Origin: Bacteroidota bacterium
Lineage (GTDB): Bacteria > Bacteroidota > Bacteroidia > Sphingobacteriales > Sphingobacteriaceae
DNA length: 61,306 nt
Direction: 5' to 3'
Assembly (NCBI GenBank): GCA_013288685.1
Contig: JABDBM010000016.1
Coordinates: 1-61,306 of the forward strand
Program-made: the position numbers and the translations under genes
Notes under the pieces: generated by a model
What the model was told of the DNA's origin: nothing
Seen by the model: only the letters and a program-made list of their open reading frames with translations
The model's database searches: none
Shown: one piece after another, positions 35,617 to 44,863 of the stretch
Position numbering within the stretch: position 1 is the first letter of the stretch
Layout of the letters: each line of letters opens with the position of its first letter

Positions 35617-37845
35617 TTACTTCATACTTAAGCTATTGCTTATGGGCATGCTCATCGGCGCTTTTGGTTTCCTTTTGTAAGTTAATTTCGCCAAATGAAT
35701 AACTTCGGGTTTATCTCCGCCTTCAGTTATGTGCAAGAACTGGTTGGGTGCAATGTTTTTAAAACGCTGCAGGGTTTGGCTGCCGGCCCAGCGTATTTCA
35801 ATTTCGTCAATAATTTTGGCCTGCCCAATTCCAATTTCCTGTCTCATCGGGTTTGATCCAAAACTGCCGCCCGAATTAACGTCCTTATAAACGCTACGTT
35901 TAACGCCGTTTTCGGTAAATGTTACTTTAATATGGCTGCCGATGGCCGCCTTATTTGCTTTTACGCCTTCCAGTTTTAGACTTATCCAGTTATTATTATT
36001 TTGCCCCGGGTTTACATATAAGCTACTGGTATACGAGTCGCCCTTGTAGGCCCCGCCCATCTCCGCAAAAATATCCTGGATACCTATGTTCCTGAAATCG
36101 GCAAAAGCTACGCCATGTCCTTTTTGTAAATTGCCCGTCCGCGATGAAATGGTGACGTCCGCAAAGGTTTTTCCGCCCATATTTCTAAATAACTTGTTAG
36201 GTACCAACGACCTAAAATCGGGATTGCCCGTGCCAAAATACATATCAGGATAACCATCATTGTCAATATCACCAAAATTACAACCCATACTGTAAACTAC
36301 TTTATCAAGTCCCACTTCCCTGGTTACCTCGGTAAAGGTGCCGTCGCCGTTATTCCTGAACAAGTATTCGTTACCGGCGCCGGGCACAGGCTTCCCTGCT
36401 CCCTCTGCACCGGCGTAATAGGCTAAACTTTTAGTGAAACCATAACCATTTACGATAATATCAGGCAAGCCATCGTTGTTATAATCAAAAAACCAGGTGC
36501 CAAATGTTCTTTCTTTATTTTTATTAATACCTGCTTTTTCAGAAACATCTTCAAAATCGGGTATTGCCCCAGGTTTGCATTTGTTTTTTAAAAGCGTTTT
36601 TTTACCGTCCAAAGTGGATATAAATATATCCGGCCAGCCGTCTTTGTTATAATCGGCGGATGTTACGCCCTTTGTGTAACCATTAATATCACAGTGAGCT
36701 TGCGCCGCAACATTCGTAAAGGTGCCATCCTGATTATTGATGAATAACATAGAAGTTTGTGAGCCGCCGGCATCGTAAATGCCCGAGTTCTCTGTGCCGA
36801 TAAATACATCGAGCCAGCCATCGTTATTAAAATCGGCCCATACTGCCGCCTGTGTGGGGTGAAAGAAAAGCAAACCGCTTTGCACAGTAACGTCGGTGAA
36901 AGTACCATCACCATTATTGCGCAGCAATGAGCTTGGCTGATTTCCGAAGCCCTGGGTGTTCCAGGCACCCCTTAACACGAAAATATCCATATTCCCGTCA
37001 TTGTTATAATCGGTTTGCTGGATATTTAGGCCGCCGTTAATACCTTTCAGGCCGCTCTGTTCTGTTCGGTCGGTAAAGGAACCATCCTTGTTATTTTGAA
37101 AATAATGCATGGGATCGTCAAGCCCCCAACCTGACGTAACTATATCCAGATAGCCATCGTTGTTAAAATCCTCTACAATAACACCGCCGGCACGGCCATT
37201 AATGTCAAGGCCCAAATCTGCGGCAATATCTGTAAAGGGTTTCACCTTATAGCCGCTGTCCATGTCTAAATTTGGTATCAAAAATTCCTTCGGTACACTA
37301 TTGGGGTAGCCTCCAAGCGTCATAAACGCAATATTTAGCAGCCATTTCGATTCATAGTCGTCCGGATGGCTTTTTAAAACTAACTCATAAACCTCAATAG
37401 CCTTTGTCGAGCCTGTTTTAAGCTGATGAACGCCACCGTCTTTTATCGGAAAAACACACGATGAACCGTTATGGTTAAGCATACAGTTGTTTCGTTCGCC
37501 AAGCCGCATATATGCTATGCCCATATCCTGCATCATTTGGTCGACCGACATGAAATCCCTTTTAACTAAGTCCTCGTAGATTTTCACTGACTGTTCTTCG
37601 CGGCCAACTTTAAGTGCAAGCGCAGCATCGGTAGCAAGCATATCGTTGGGTTTATTATCCAGCGTTTTAAGTAACGAGTCAATAAAGGCCTTTTTAACCT
37701 CGGGGTTAAACGGATTTGCCCTATTGTAATTTCTTTTGTTCAGGTCTTTGAGCATCTGTACCATGTCCTGGTTAGACGATTGGTAACACGATGTAATAGC
37801 CGTAAATATCCATAGCACAGCAAGTGCTGTGATAGTTTTTCTCAT
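35617..37845 (-). CDS. secreted ASPIC/UnbV (CRTAC1-like) beta-propeller lipoprotein
   Basis: About 742 residues (an ATG three codons earlier is also possible). A lipobox ITSC follows the signal peptide, then a helical TPR-like region (about 20-200) with DALLALKVGREEQSVKIYEDL-like repeats, then FG-GAP/VCBS repeats with calcium-type loops (DFNNDGYLD, DYNNDGNMD, DFNNDGWLD, DYNKDGWPD, DIDNDGYPD), and an ASPIC/UnbV domain near the end (IDEIEIRWAGSQTLQRF). This family is frequent beside SusC/SusD genes and has no proven activity. It is the distal gene of the 20-kb minus-strand cluster, after a 188-base gap. Confidence 0.88.
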   Translation of the reverse strand: MRKTITALAVLWIFTAITSCYQSSNQDMVQMLKDLNKRNYNRANPFNPEVKKAFIDSLLKTLDNKPNDMLATDAALALKVGREEQSVKIYEDLVKRDFMSVDQMMQDMGIAYMRLGERNNCMLNHNGSSCVFPIKDGGVHQLKTGSTKAIEVYELVLKSHPDDYESKWLLNIAFMTLGGYPNSVPKEFLIPNLDMDSGYKVKPFTDIAADLGLDINGRAGGVIVEDFNNDGYLDIVTSGWGLDDPMHYFQNNKDGSFTDRTEQSGLKGINGGLNIQQTDYNNDGNMDIFVLRGAWNTQGFGNQPSSLLRNNGDGTFTDVTVQSGLLFFHPTQAAVWADFNNDGWLDVFIGTENSGIYDAGGSQTSMLFINNQDGTFTNVAAQAHCDINGYTKGVTSADYNKDGWPDIFISTLDGKKTLLKNKCKPGAIPDFEDVSEKAGINKNKERTFGTWFFDYNNDGLPDIIVNGYGFTKSLAYYAGAEGAGKPVPGAGNEYLFRNNGDGTFTEVTREVGLDKVVYSMGCNFGDIDNDGYPDMYFGTGNPDFRSLVPNKLFRNMGGKTFADVTISSRTGNLQKGHGVAFADFRNIGIQDIFAEMGGAYKGDSYTSSLYVNPGQNNNNWISLKLEGVKANKAAIGSHIKVTFTENGVKRSVYKDVNSGGSFGSNPMRQEIGIGQAKIIDEIEIRWAGSQTLQRFKNIAPNQFLHITEGGDKPEVIHLAKLTYKRKPKAPMSMPISNSLSMK

Positions 37846-38042
37846 GGTAGTCATTTTTTATTAATTTATTGCACCCGGTAATTCGCCTGTTCAAAGGCAA
37901 AGTATCGCAAGGGGCAAGCACTTATAATTTTGTTTGTATAGCCTGTTGCCGTCCACAATTTCTATCAAACGGGACGCAAGAAAGCACAGCGGGTTAATGA
38001 CACTGTTTTTATAACAACATCACATTAAACACCGTACTTTAT

Positions 38043-38624
38043 TTATGAATGGTTGCTAAGGCTATCGGGAGGCTGTGCTGGGCCTGTGATATTGAAATTA
38101 GCAGCATCGGAGTGATCGCCGCAAAAGACTATAGCAGTAGTTATTATTGGTATCCGGAATTTGTAATCCATAACCTGGTAATTATAGTCTACAGAATTTG
38201 TCTTGCCAAACGGTACATGATCTTTCTTCGTAACCGGGATATCTGGTATTTGCCTCGCGTATATCACATTTGTCTCGGCAAGGTGTGTGGTTTCATAATT
38301 GGGGATACACAACAGGTAAATAGCATTCCGGGTCATCCTGATTTTTACATAGTTGTAGGCACAGGCTCCAAACTGTATCCGGCCGCTTAATTTTTCATAA
38401 TTTTTCCAATCGGTGATACCCGGCAAATTTACAGGCACTTTTATTTCTGTTAAATCATCAACATTATAACGGTTCCTGTTAATCTGTTCATTAAATAACT
38501 TATTGGATTTATAAACGAAATACTCATAAATTGCCAATTGCCCCGTTGTATTTACGAGGTGTATAAAAAGGAGCAATATGGCAATTAACTTTTTCAAATG
38601 ATCTTTATCCGTTAGTTTTCCCAT
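38043..38624 (-). CDS. membrane-anchored protein of an unrecognised family, copy 1
   Basis: I place the start at the ATG at 38624 (MGKLTDKDHLKKLIAILLLF), which opens with a membrane helix; the longer reading of 258 residues runs antiparallel to real sequence of the upstream gene and is not supported. The protein (about 193 residues) has one N-terminal helix, a predicted extracytoplasmic beta-rich domain, and a C-terminal GPAQPPDSLSNHS. It is a clear paralog of the protein at 56575-57135: both have AYNYVKIRM/TYNFAYLKM, YLLCIPNYE/YLLCIPNHE and a final QPPD. It overlaps the upstream AhpD-like gene by 20 bases, so the two are coupled. Confidence 0.65.
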   Translation of the reverse strand: MGKLTDKDHLKKLIAILLLFIHLVNTTGQLAIYEYFVYKSNKLFNEQINRNRYNVDDLTEIKVPVNLPGITDWKNYEKLSGRIQFGACAYNYVKIRMTRNAIYLLCIPNYETTHLAETNVIYARQIPDIPVTKKDHVPFGKTNSVDYNYQVMDYKFRIPIITTAIVFCGDHSDAANFNITGPAQPPDSLSNHS

Positions 38625-39150
38625 ATCCAACATGGGCCATTCTTTCGCCCATTGCGGCATAAGCTTCATTTGGGCCGGGGGCCCAGGTGCCCAAGCCGTC
38701 CACATAGCGGTTATACATACAAAAGGCAGCAGCAATAAGCACGGTATCATGTATCTCAACATCTGTGGCGCCTTTTTCGCGGGCGGCTGCAACATCCTCA
38801 TCTGTAACATTTTTGCCATTGCGTTGTACCTGGTGGGCTATGTGCAGCAAAGCACGCAGTTTATCCGAAACCGGGGTGTTTGGCAGGCCTGCTTTAATTT
38901 CATCTATTAAACCAATATCGCATTTTAAGTGTGCTACGGCCGCCGCCGCATGCGAGGTGTGGCAAAAATGGCATTGGTTCCAATATGAAACCGATGCAGC
39001 TATGATTTCTCTTTCGCCACTGGTAAGGCTACCCGGCCCCCTTAATAAGGTCTCGGCAAGGTCAAGCAATGGCCTGGCCGTTTCGGGCCGGTAATTTAAC
39101 AAGCCAACAATACCGGGTAATTCTTCGTTCAATAATTTAATATGTGCCAT
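38605..39150 (-). CDS. AhpD/carboxymuconolactone decarboxylase-like protein, paralog 1
   Basis: A 181-residue all-helical protein of the peroxidase-related AhpD-like group. The complete catalytic pattern is present: Glu48, then Cys60, Cys63 and His67 (GEREII to CHFCHTSH), the E-x11-CxxC-x3-H layout of AhpD, and the C-terminal ATDVEIHDTVLIAAAFCMYNRYVDG block shared by all five paralogs here. In AhpD this site uses thiols to reduce peroxides through a lipoyl partner; the real role in this group is not known. It lies six bases downstream of the VHPO-like gene and overlaps the next gene. Confidence 0.85.
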   Translation of the reverse strand: MAHIKLLNEELPGIVGLLNYRPETARPLLDLAETLLRGPGSLTSGEREIIAASVSYWNQCHFCHTSHAAAAVAHLKCDIGLIDEIKAGLPNTPVSDKLRALLHIAHQVQRNGKNVTDEDVAAAREKGATDVEIHDTVLIAAAFCMYNRYVDGLGTWAPGPNEAYAAMGERMAHVGYGKTNG

Positions 39151-39156
39151 GTTTGT

Positions 39157-40476
39157 TTAGTTGGTTAGTTTCAATTTATTCCAAATTAAATTTCCGATCT
39201 GTTTTCCCTGTGCAGCCCCTGCAAGCGAGCTGTTGCGATAATGGATACCACCATAAAACCTGCTCAAAGCCGTTTCGTCAGATGCCTGAATAAAGGAATT
39301 GAAATGGCGCTGTAAGCCGATATAATGCAAATCGCTGGTATCCTGAAAAGCGAAGTTATCGCCAAATAAATGGGTAAGTACTACCGCCGACGCAGCACTT
39401 ATAGTGGAGTGTCCTGCTGTAAACTCGGGGAAAGGAGGAGTTTGCAGCAACGGCAACCAGGTATGATCAACCTTTTCGTCGATGTAGGTAACGGGCCTCG
39501 CATAACTGTAATGATATTTAACCTGCCAGCAGCAAATAAAGGCATCGTATAGCGCTATAGACGTAAGCGCATAAGCTTCGGCCGTTTTTATCGCATCGGC
39601 GTGGATTTGTTTACATGCAATTGTGGTAATGCCTATCCAGTGGCCGCCGGGTGTAATTTTTTTATCTGCAAACATTAAATGACCGTTGTGTTGTATCACA
39701 AAGGGGTTGTCGTCCCAAAAAGTTGCAATCAGTTTTTCTTCCTTAGTCAGGCTGATGTTTTTGTTGTACACTTCCATATACTGTTTAACAAAAGCGCTGT
39801 TTTTATCTTCGCTATATGGCGGAGGAGGCGGTGGCGAAAACTGTGCAGATGAATCTATCGCAAATTCTTTAATCGTTCCCCAGCAAAACTCTACGCCATC
39901 CATATAATCCGGGGGCGTTGGTCGCCATTTGCCAGGGCTTTCTTCGCCCAAATATTTTGGCTTACCCCTTGTTTGAGGATAATTATCAACGGCAGACCGC
40001 TTTAATACCAGTTTGCCTATTTTCTCACCAAAATCTACTGACCTGGCATAGGTCGAATCATCAAGGTTGTCTTTATACATCGCGTATACCTTGTCTTCAT
40101 ATTTTTTTAGCGTGTCTATGGAAAAGGTAACCTTATGCGCCACCGTGAAAAATGCCTTGGTAGCAGCCAGCGCATAATTGTACTTTTTGCCCTTTTGAGG
40201 TTCCGGTGGTTTACCAAAGCCTTTTAATTGAGTAATGATTGAATTATATTTTGGATCGGCATACCGCATTGCCTCGTACGATGCTAAAGCGGTATACCCA
40301 TAAATCCGGCTTGCCACCGGCGGTGTAAATACATCGTAAATAATTACCTGTGTAAGCTGGTATTCGTTGTCATGTAACACTTCAGCATCTGCTTTTAATG
40401 GGGTTTTCTGCTTATGCACACAACCTGCAATCAGCAAGACAAAGGCAGTAAACGTTACTATTTTTAAGTATTTCAT
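39157..40476 (-). CDS. vanadium haloperoxidase/PAP2-like lipoprotein
   Basis: About 439 residues from the second ATG, with lipobox LIAGC. It is a vanadium-dependent haloperoxidase-type PAP2 fold: the anion-binding pattern is K-x6-RP (Lys323, Arg330-Pro331, numbering from the first Met), TAGH (356-359, for PSGH) and SR-x5-H (Ser408-Arg409, His415). The last acid expected after that His (x3-D) is a Ser (Ser419). In true haloperoxidases this site holds vanadate and uses peroxide to oxidise halides; PAP2 phosphatases share it. It stands between UnbV and AhpD-like genes, 3 and 6 bases away. Confidence 0.82.
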   Translation of the reverse strand: MKYLKIVTFTAFVLLIAGCVHKQKTPLKADAEVLHDNEYQLTQVIIYDVFTPPVASRIYGYTALASYEAMRYADPKYNSIITQLKGFGKPPEPQKGKKYNYALAATKAFFTVAHKVTFSIDTLKKYEDKVYAMYKDNLDDSTYARSVDFGEKIGKLVLKRSAVDNYPQTRGKPKYLGEESPGKWRPTPPDYMDGVEFCWGTIKEFAIDSSAQFSPPPPPPYSEDKNSAFVKQYMEVYNKNISLTKEEKLIATFWDDNPFVIQHNGHLMFADKKITPGGHWIGITTIACKQIHADAIKTAEAYALTSIALYDAFICCWQVKYHYSYARPVTYIDEKVDHTWLPLLQTPPFPEFTAGHSTISAASAVVLTHLFGDNFAFQDTSDLHYIGLQRHFNSFIQASDETALSRFYGGIHYRNSSLAGAAQGKQIGNLIWNKLKLTN

Positions 40477-40488
40477 ATAAATCAATAT

Positions 40489-43400
40489 TTAATTAAGTGC
40501 AATATTTCTTACCCGGCCGTCATTATCCGTTATGGAAACCGACTCCATTGTTTTATCAATATTTAAAAACCTGCCCGATTGCGACAGGAACGATGTCCCG
40601 TTGTAAAACTCCTGTTTACTTGTTTTACCATTCTTATATTTAATAATAGCATACGCATCTAAAGGCATTAGTTTAACAGTTTGCACGGGCCTTTTCAATT
40701 CAAATATTTTCAGTGGGCCGCGGTTCTGGCTGGCAGCAAGCAGGTAATTGTTTTTAGCGCCCATTAGCTTTACCAGAGCCTTGCCGTCACCAGGGATGTA
40801 AAGACCGCTTTGCCGAATAGTAAGCGGCTTAAAGCCGCCTTTTCCATCACCTTTTAACAATAAGCCATTAAAGGCATCGTACCGGCCGGTCATTACTTCG
40901 GTGCCAAAATCATTTCCGCTTATGGCCACATCGAGGTTGCCGTCGCCATCAAAATCGTCAACCACCAATCCGTTTAGTTGGGATGTTTGCGCTTCTATTG
41001 GTAAGGGAGTCATCGTGAATTTTCCGTTGCCATCGTTTTTGATATAGCAGGATTGCATCATGTTGGCTTTTAACCTGATTGCACCTTTTCTCATTTCGGG
41101 TGTAATCACGGAGTCCATCGTGGCTGTTGCAAACGATTTATAATTTTGAAACTTAACCCGCATCCCTATAATTTGCTTTATAATGTCGTCGCGGGTATTA
41201 GCGGGGAATTCTTTTAATTCGCCATCCTTGTCTTTTAGAAACAGGGATGGGAAAGCATCATAACTGCCGTTATTATCAAAGTCTTTTGCTGTAATATAAA
41301 CCGGATAATCGTCCGTCGCTTTGTAAAAAGTATTCAAGCCAACATTGCCAACAATATAACTGGTTTTGCCGTTGTGCTCAAAATCGCCGGCAGCAATGGT
41401 ATTCCACCAGCCAAGCTTACCGCCTATACCCGTTTGGCCGGTTACGTTTTTATATACACCATGGTCGTTTTTTAAAAATGTTACCGGCATCCACTCGCCT
41501 GTAAGTATCAAATCGGGCCAGCCATCATTGTCGAAATCGGTGAAAATTGCATCACATATAAGGCCTGCATTTATCAGGTCCTTTGCATTTGATGCTGTAA
41601 CATCAGTAAATTTTATCTGCCCATTCTTACTGTCGTTTCGCAATATCATGCTCGAAACAGGTTTAGGATAATTCCAGGGTTCTACCCGGCCCGAAACAAA
41701 CAGGTCCAGCTTTCCGTCTTTATTGTAATCGGCAGCCTTTACACATAATTTGCTGGTAAAGTTTTTAGGCAGCGCGTCAACCGCTTCCGTAAAATTGCCT
41801 TTGCCGTCGTTAATGTACAGCCGGTCCTGGTAAAATGACGACCCGGGTGTCTGCTCGTAACCGCCGCCGGCAACATACAAATCGAGGTGTCCATCGCCGT
41901 TTGCATCAAATAACAGCAGGCCCTCGTCCTTAAAATGAGCATTAGGGTTATTCACGCCTTTTGGCAGCAGATCGCGCTGTATAAACTTACCATCGGGCTG
42001 TTGCAATAGTAACTGCGCCGGGTATTTGCTGGTGCCCCCAATCACCATGTCATCGTACCCATTGCCATCAACGTCGCCTACGGCTACTGCCGGCGTATAT
42101 TGCGATAGTTTGTGCGGAATTAGTTTTTGGATGTTAAAATCGGCCAAATCGCTTTCCTTGTGCACATAATTAACGCCCACGGACCGGGTTACTTCTGTAA
42201 ATAAAGATTGGGTATTTATTGCCGGGATATTAAAATTATAATCATCCTTAGCATTCGTTAAGTTTACTTTTAATAATTGGTCCGCTTTTATATTTTTAAA
42301 AGTCTGTTTTTTATTATTGGGCCACCTGATCACTACCGAGTCGAGCATTGCATCTTTACCCAGACCAAAATGGGCCATGTTTTGGATAGTTGATAAATAT
42401 CCCCGGTATGGCGTGTTTTCATATACCTGGTGTTTACCATTTCCATAATAAATATCGGCCCATGCGCCAATACCACCCCGGTTTAACGGGCCTCCTGTAA
42501 ACTGTATATGTAAATAATGGCTGTTGCTTTTATCTTCCTCGCGAGCCGTGTTTTTATAGATAAGTACTTCATCGTTAATGTTGTTAATCACCATATCCAT
42601 ATCACCATCATTATCCAGATCGGCGTATGCTGCACCATTTGAAAATGTTGGGACCCCGAGTCCCCAGCTTTTAGTAACATCAGTAAATTGCAGATTGCCG
42701 TCGTTCCTGAATGCGTAATTGGGGATTTTTACAATTGGTATCTGGTCCAATATTTGTTTCTTTGTTGCAAGCATGCTGGCCTGATTGCGGAACGTGGTAA
42801 AATCATGATCCGTAACATCGCGCGGATAGCCATTGCTTATTACGATGTCGCGAAAGCCATCATTATCAAAATCGGTAATTAACGGGCACCAACTCCAGTC
42901 TGTTTGCGATATCCCGCTCAAAAACGAAGTCTCGCTGAATGCCGGTTCGCCGATCGAATCATTTTGCCCCAGGCGCGGCCCCTGGTTAATTTGTAAAGTG
43001 TTGCGGTTATATTGGTATTGATAGCTGTAGTAGTCAAAGTTTAAATAGGTTTGGTACGAATTGGAGCCCATAAACATCTTTTTACGATAGTTATCTTCCG
43101 GAAACATATCCAATTCAAAAACATCGGCGAGGCCATCGTTGTTGATATCTTCAATATCCTGCCCCATGGCGCTGTTGGACGTGTGCTTAAAGTATTCTTT
43201 CGATTTGTCCGTGAATGTACCGTTGTGGTTATTGACGTATAAAATGTTCTCCGACAAAAAATCATTAGTGACATATATATCCTTCCATCCATCGCGATTA
43301 ATATCTACGGTAGTCACAGCATGCCCATAACCTTCCATCAATATGCCCGCCTGTTTGGATACATCATGAAACACCGGGTGCTTTAAAACAGGGTCCCAAT

Positions 43401-44070
43401 CGTTGCGGTAAAGCCGTCCCCGGCTTTTGCCCGTACCATCTTTTAAAATGGGCCTGAATGAACTGGTATTGTCAGACGATTCGGCACTGTTTACAGCGAG
43501 GTACATATCCAGGTCTCCATCGTTGTCATAATCAAAAAACGACGCCATGGTAGAATGGAGGTTGATATCAAGGCCGTACTCCTTACTCATTTCTTTAAAG
43601 GCAGGCACACCATTTTTGTCCACACCCTGGTTTATATAAAGCAGGTTCCTCCGTTTTGCCGAATCGGATAACAGGGTATTGCAAACATAAATATCAGGTA
43701 ATCCATCGTTGTTAATGTCAACAACCGCTACACCACGTCCCCATCCGCCTATTCCACCTACGCCAGCCTGCTTTGTTACGTCATCAAACTTCATATTGCC
43801 CTTATTAATGTATAACCGGTTGGCTACCTGGTTACCCACCAGGAAAATATCAGGCAGGCCATCATTATTAAAGTCGCCGATGCCTACACCGCCACCGTTA
43901 TAAATATTCAGCTTATCCAGTGGGTTGATGGAATCGTTCTCCACAACCTTGTTTACAAAATTAACACCCGAATAAGAAGAGGGCACCACTTCAAAAAGTG
44001 TCTCTTTCTTTTTGCAGGAGACAAAGCAGAAAATAACAAAACAGTAAAAAAGGGCCGGAGTAAATTTCAT
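40489..44070 (-). CDS. secreted ASPIC/UnbV (CRTAC1-like) protein, large form
   Basis: A 1193-residue lipoprotein-like protein (N-terminal FVSCKKKETLFE). It has two blocks of FG-GAP/VCBS repeats separated by an ASPIC/UnbV domain: first block about 55-490 with loops such as DFNNDGLPD, DINNDGLPD, DYDNDGDLD, DINRDGWKD; the UnbV domain at about 520-610 with HFGLGKDAMLDSVVIRWPNNKKQTF; a second block of repeats after it (DVDGNGYDD, DANGDGHLD, DYNKDGKLD, DFDGDGNLD). The Asp-rich loops probably bind calcium. It precedes the VHPO-like gene by three bases. Function is unknown; linkage suggests a cell-surface binding or assembly role. Confidence 0.9.
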   Translation of the reverse strand: MKFTPALFYCFVIFCFVSCKKKETLFEVVPSSYSGVNFVNKVVENDSINPLDKLNIYNGGGVGIGDFNNDGLPDIFLVGNQVANRLYINKGNMKFDDVTKQAGVGGIGGWGRGVAVVDINNDGLPDIYVCNTLLSDSAKRRNLLYINQGVDKNGVPAFKEMSKEYGLDINLHSTMASFFDYDNDGDLDMYLAVNSAESSDNTSSFRPILKDGTGKSRGRLYRNDWDPVLKHPVFHDVSKQAGILMEGYGHAVTTVDINRDGWKDIYVTNDFLSENILYVNNHNGTFTDKSKEYFKHTSNSAMGQDIEDINNDGLADVFELDMFPEDNYRKKMFMGSNSYQTYLNFDYYSYQYQYNRNTLQINQGPRLGQNDSIGEPAFSETSFLSGISQTDWSWCPLITDFDNDGFRDIVISNGYPRDVTDHDFTTFRNQASMLATKKQILDQIPIVKIPNYAFRNDGNLQFTDVTKSWGLGVPTFSNGAAYADLDNDGDMDMVINNINDEVLIYKNTAREEDKSNSHYLHIQFTGGPLNRGGIGAWADIYYGNGKHQVYENTPYRGYLSTIQNMAHFGLGKDAMLDSVVIRWPNNKKQTFKNIKADQLLKVNLTNAKDDYNFNIPAINTQSLFTEVTRSVGVNYVHKESDLADFNIQKLIPHKLSQYTPAVAVGDVDGNGYDDMVIGGTSKYPAQLLLQQPDGKFIQRDLLPKGVNNPNAHFKDEGLLLFDANGDGHLDLYVAGGGYEQTPGSSFYQDRLYINDGKGNFTEAVDALPKNFTSKLCVKAADYNKDGKLDLFVSGRVEPWNYPKPVSSMILRNDSKNGQIKFTDVTASNAKDLINAGLICDAIFTDFDNDGWPDLILTGEWMPVTFLKNDHGVYKNVTGQTGIGGKLGWWNTIAAGDFEHNGKTSYIVGNVGLNTFYKATDDYPVYITAKDFDNNGSYDAFPSLFLKDKDGELKEFPANTRDDIIKQIIGMRVKFQNYKSFATATMDSVITPEMRKGAIRLKANMMQSCYIKNDGNGKFTMTPLPIEAQTSQLNGLVVDDFDGDGNLDVAISGNDFGTEVMTGRYDAFNGLLLKGDGKGGFKPLTIRQSGLYIPGDGKALVKLMGAKNNYLLAASQNRGPLKIFELKRPVQTVKLMPLDAYAIIKYKNGKTSKQEFYNGTSFLSQSGRFLNIDKTMESVSITDNDGRVRNIALN

Positions 44071-44081
44071 TATAAAATGAT

Positions 44082-44669
44082 CTAAAATTTAGTGCTATGA
44101 TTTAGCTCTTCTTTTGGTTTTATTTTAGCAGGCGGCGTAAGGTATCCTTCCCTTGCGCGCTGTTCACCCATTTGGTCGTATATCGATTCGTCGTCGGGTT
44201 GCCAGGTGGCCAAACCATCTACGTAGCGGTTATACATGCAAAAGGCAGCAGCAATTAACACCGTGTCATGTATTTCAATATCGGTAGCACCTTCGGCTCT
44301 TGCAAGGGCGACATCTTCGGCTGTTACATTTTTACCCCCTTGTTGAACTTTTGCAGCTATTTTTAGCAACGCCTTTAATGTATTGCTTATGGGTGCCGTT
44401 TCCGGATTGGCAAGTACCTGCTGTACTATTTCTGCATTATTTCCTAACTGGTGCTGTGCGATGGCTCCATGTATATTGCAGCAATATTTACAGGTATTTA
44501 ACCGGGATACATAAGTGGCAATCAGTTCACGTTCACCAGCGCTTAGCGTTGGGTGCGGGTTGTGCAGTAAAGTTTGTACCAGCGCGTTTAAAGGTGCAGC
44601 CGTTACGGGCCGGTACAAAAATAAACCCCTGATGCCGGGGAATTCGTTTTCAATTTTAATATGAGGCAT
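44082..44669 (-). CDS. AhpD/carboxymuconolactone decarboxylase-like protein, paralog 2
   Basis: A 195-residue paralog of the AhpD-like family. Catalytic pattern Glu48, Cys60, Cys63, His67 (GERELI to CKYCCNIH), and the ATDIEIHDTVLIAAAFCMYNRYVDGLATWQPDDE block. An extra Cys (Cys64) next to the second motif Cys is unique among the five copies. It has a longer, Lys/Glu-rich tail (PAKIKPKEELNHS). It lies 11 bases upstream of the large UnbV gene, so it is the first gene of the UnbV/VHPO/AhpD1 subgroup. Confidence 0.85.
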   Translation of the reverse strand: MPHIKIENEFPGIRGLFLYRPVTAAPLNALVQTLLHNPHPTLSAGERELIATYVSRLNTCKYCCNIHGAIAQHQLGNNAEIVQQVLANPETAPISNTLKALLKIAAKVQQGGKNVTAEDVALARAEGATDIEIHDTVLIAAAFCMYNRYVDGLATWQPDDESIYDQMGEQRAREGYLTPPAKIKPKEELNHSTKF

Positions 44670-44685
44670 GGTGGTTGTTGATTAA

Positions 44686-44843
44686 GTTGTAAATGTTGTA
44701 AGGGTTTTAATTGTTAAATATGTTTTAGTGGCTGTAAACGTTGTAATCGGTTGGGGTGGCAAAACAATTGTAAATGTGAAAATAACCTATGTAACACTTA
44801 TAACCTTTACAACCTATCTTATAACTTCTACAACATTTACAAC
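44686..44843. repeat. inverted repeat with GTTGTAAATGTTGTA arms
   Basis: GTTGTAAATGTTGTA (44686-44700) and its exact complement at 44829-44843 bracket the widest gap of the cluster, between paralogs 2 and 3. Between them run further TTGTAA, GTTATAAG and AACCTTTACAACC variants, so it looks like a run of a degenerate simple repeat in both directions. Confidence 0.55.
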
Positions 44844-44863
44844 CACTCCAACCTTTTAAGCTT

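Noticed and set aside
38625..38819. Longer N-terminal reading of the 38043 gene (258 residues in total).
   Set aside because: The extra 65 residues lie inside the AhpD-like paralog 1 gene in another frame; the paralog at 56575 starts at the membrane helix, which supports the ATG at 38624.
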